This document shows positions 12,487 through 12,504 of a stretch of DNA of 12,504 nt, in pieces. The notes below the pieces were generated by a model. The model was not told where the DNA came from. It ran no database searches and saw nothing but the letters and a program-made list of their open reading frames with translations. The stretch lies in NCBI GenBank assembly GCA_002358555.1, contig DEPC01000036.1, positions 565 to 13,068 of the forward strand, in the 5' to 3' direction. This DNA is from Hungatella sp. UBA3402 (GTDB lineage Bacteria > Bacillota > Clostridia > Lachnospirales > Lachnospiraceae). A program made the translations under genes and the position numbers. Positions within the stretch are counted from its first letter, which is position 1. Every line of letters starts with the position of its first letter.

Positions 12487-12504
12487 CTTCGTATTTGCGA
12501 GTTT

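Overview
The window looks like chromosomal DNA of a low-GC Gram-positive bacterium, most likely a Clostridia/Lachnospiraceae gut species. This rests on AT-rich composition, strong AGGAGG-type ribosome binding sites, near-consensus sigma-A promoters and protein families typical of that group. Nearly everything is on the minus strand; the clear exception is a threonine-aldolase-type gene.

Positions 1-5070 look like ordinary chromosome. They hold an ABC-F ATPase (60-1970), a cytoplasmic DsbA/FrnE-like thiol oxidoreductase upstream of it (2028-2645), a PLP-dependent threonine-aldolase-family enzyme on the plus strand (3046-4074), and a DUF2087 regulator with an N-terminal zinc-finger-like part (4315-5064). 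The aldolase gene is bracketed by two unrelated inverted-repeat elements of about 146-148 bp that look like MITEs or insertion-sequence remnants (2681-2828 and 4111-4256).

Positions 5189-12504 look like accessory DNA, probably a decaying prophage, phage-plasmid or integrative element. Genes here are short, several encode phage-type proteins (ORF6N antirepressor, Rha-like regulator, ribbon-helix-helix protein, conserved phage/plasmid hypotheticals), and many are broken. A TPR gene carries an amber codon. An ORF6N copy is truncated and carries an ochre codon. A plus-strand Cys-rich mini-gene carries an ochre codon. Two small genes look frameshifted. No integrase, relaxase, replication or structural gene is visible, so the element's type and ends are unknown.

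Two cargo items stand out. One is a promoter-driven two-gene cassette (6134-7029) of a Panacea-domain (DUF4065/SocA-like) antitoxin followed 2 nt later by an unnamed 152-aa protein, the layout of a PanAT toxin-antitoxin system. The other is a proteasome/HslV-like Ntn-hydrolase candidate (8595-9149). Its RBS-supported start leaves Ser at position 1 after Met removal and puts Asp at position 17.

The accessory part also contains dispersed short repeats: a terminator module present twice (7118-7164 and 9502-9549), and a fusion between an ORF6N fragment and a copy of a small membrane-peptide gene. These suggest local duplication and recombination.
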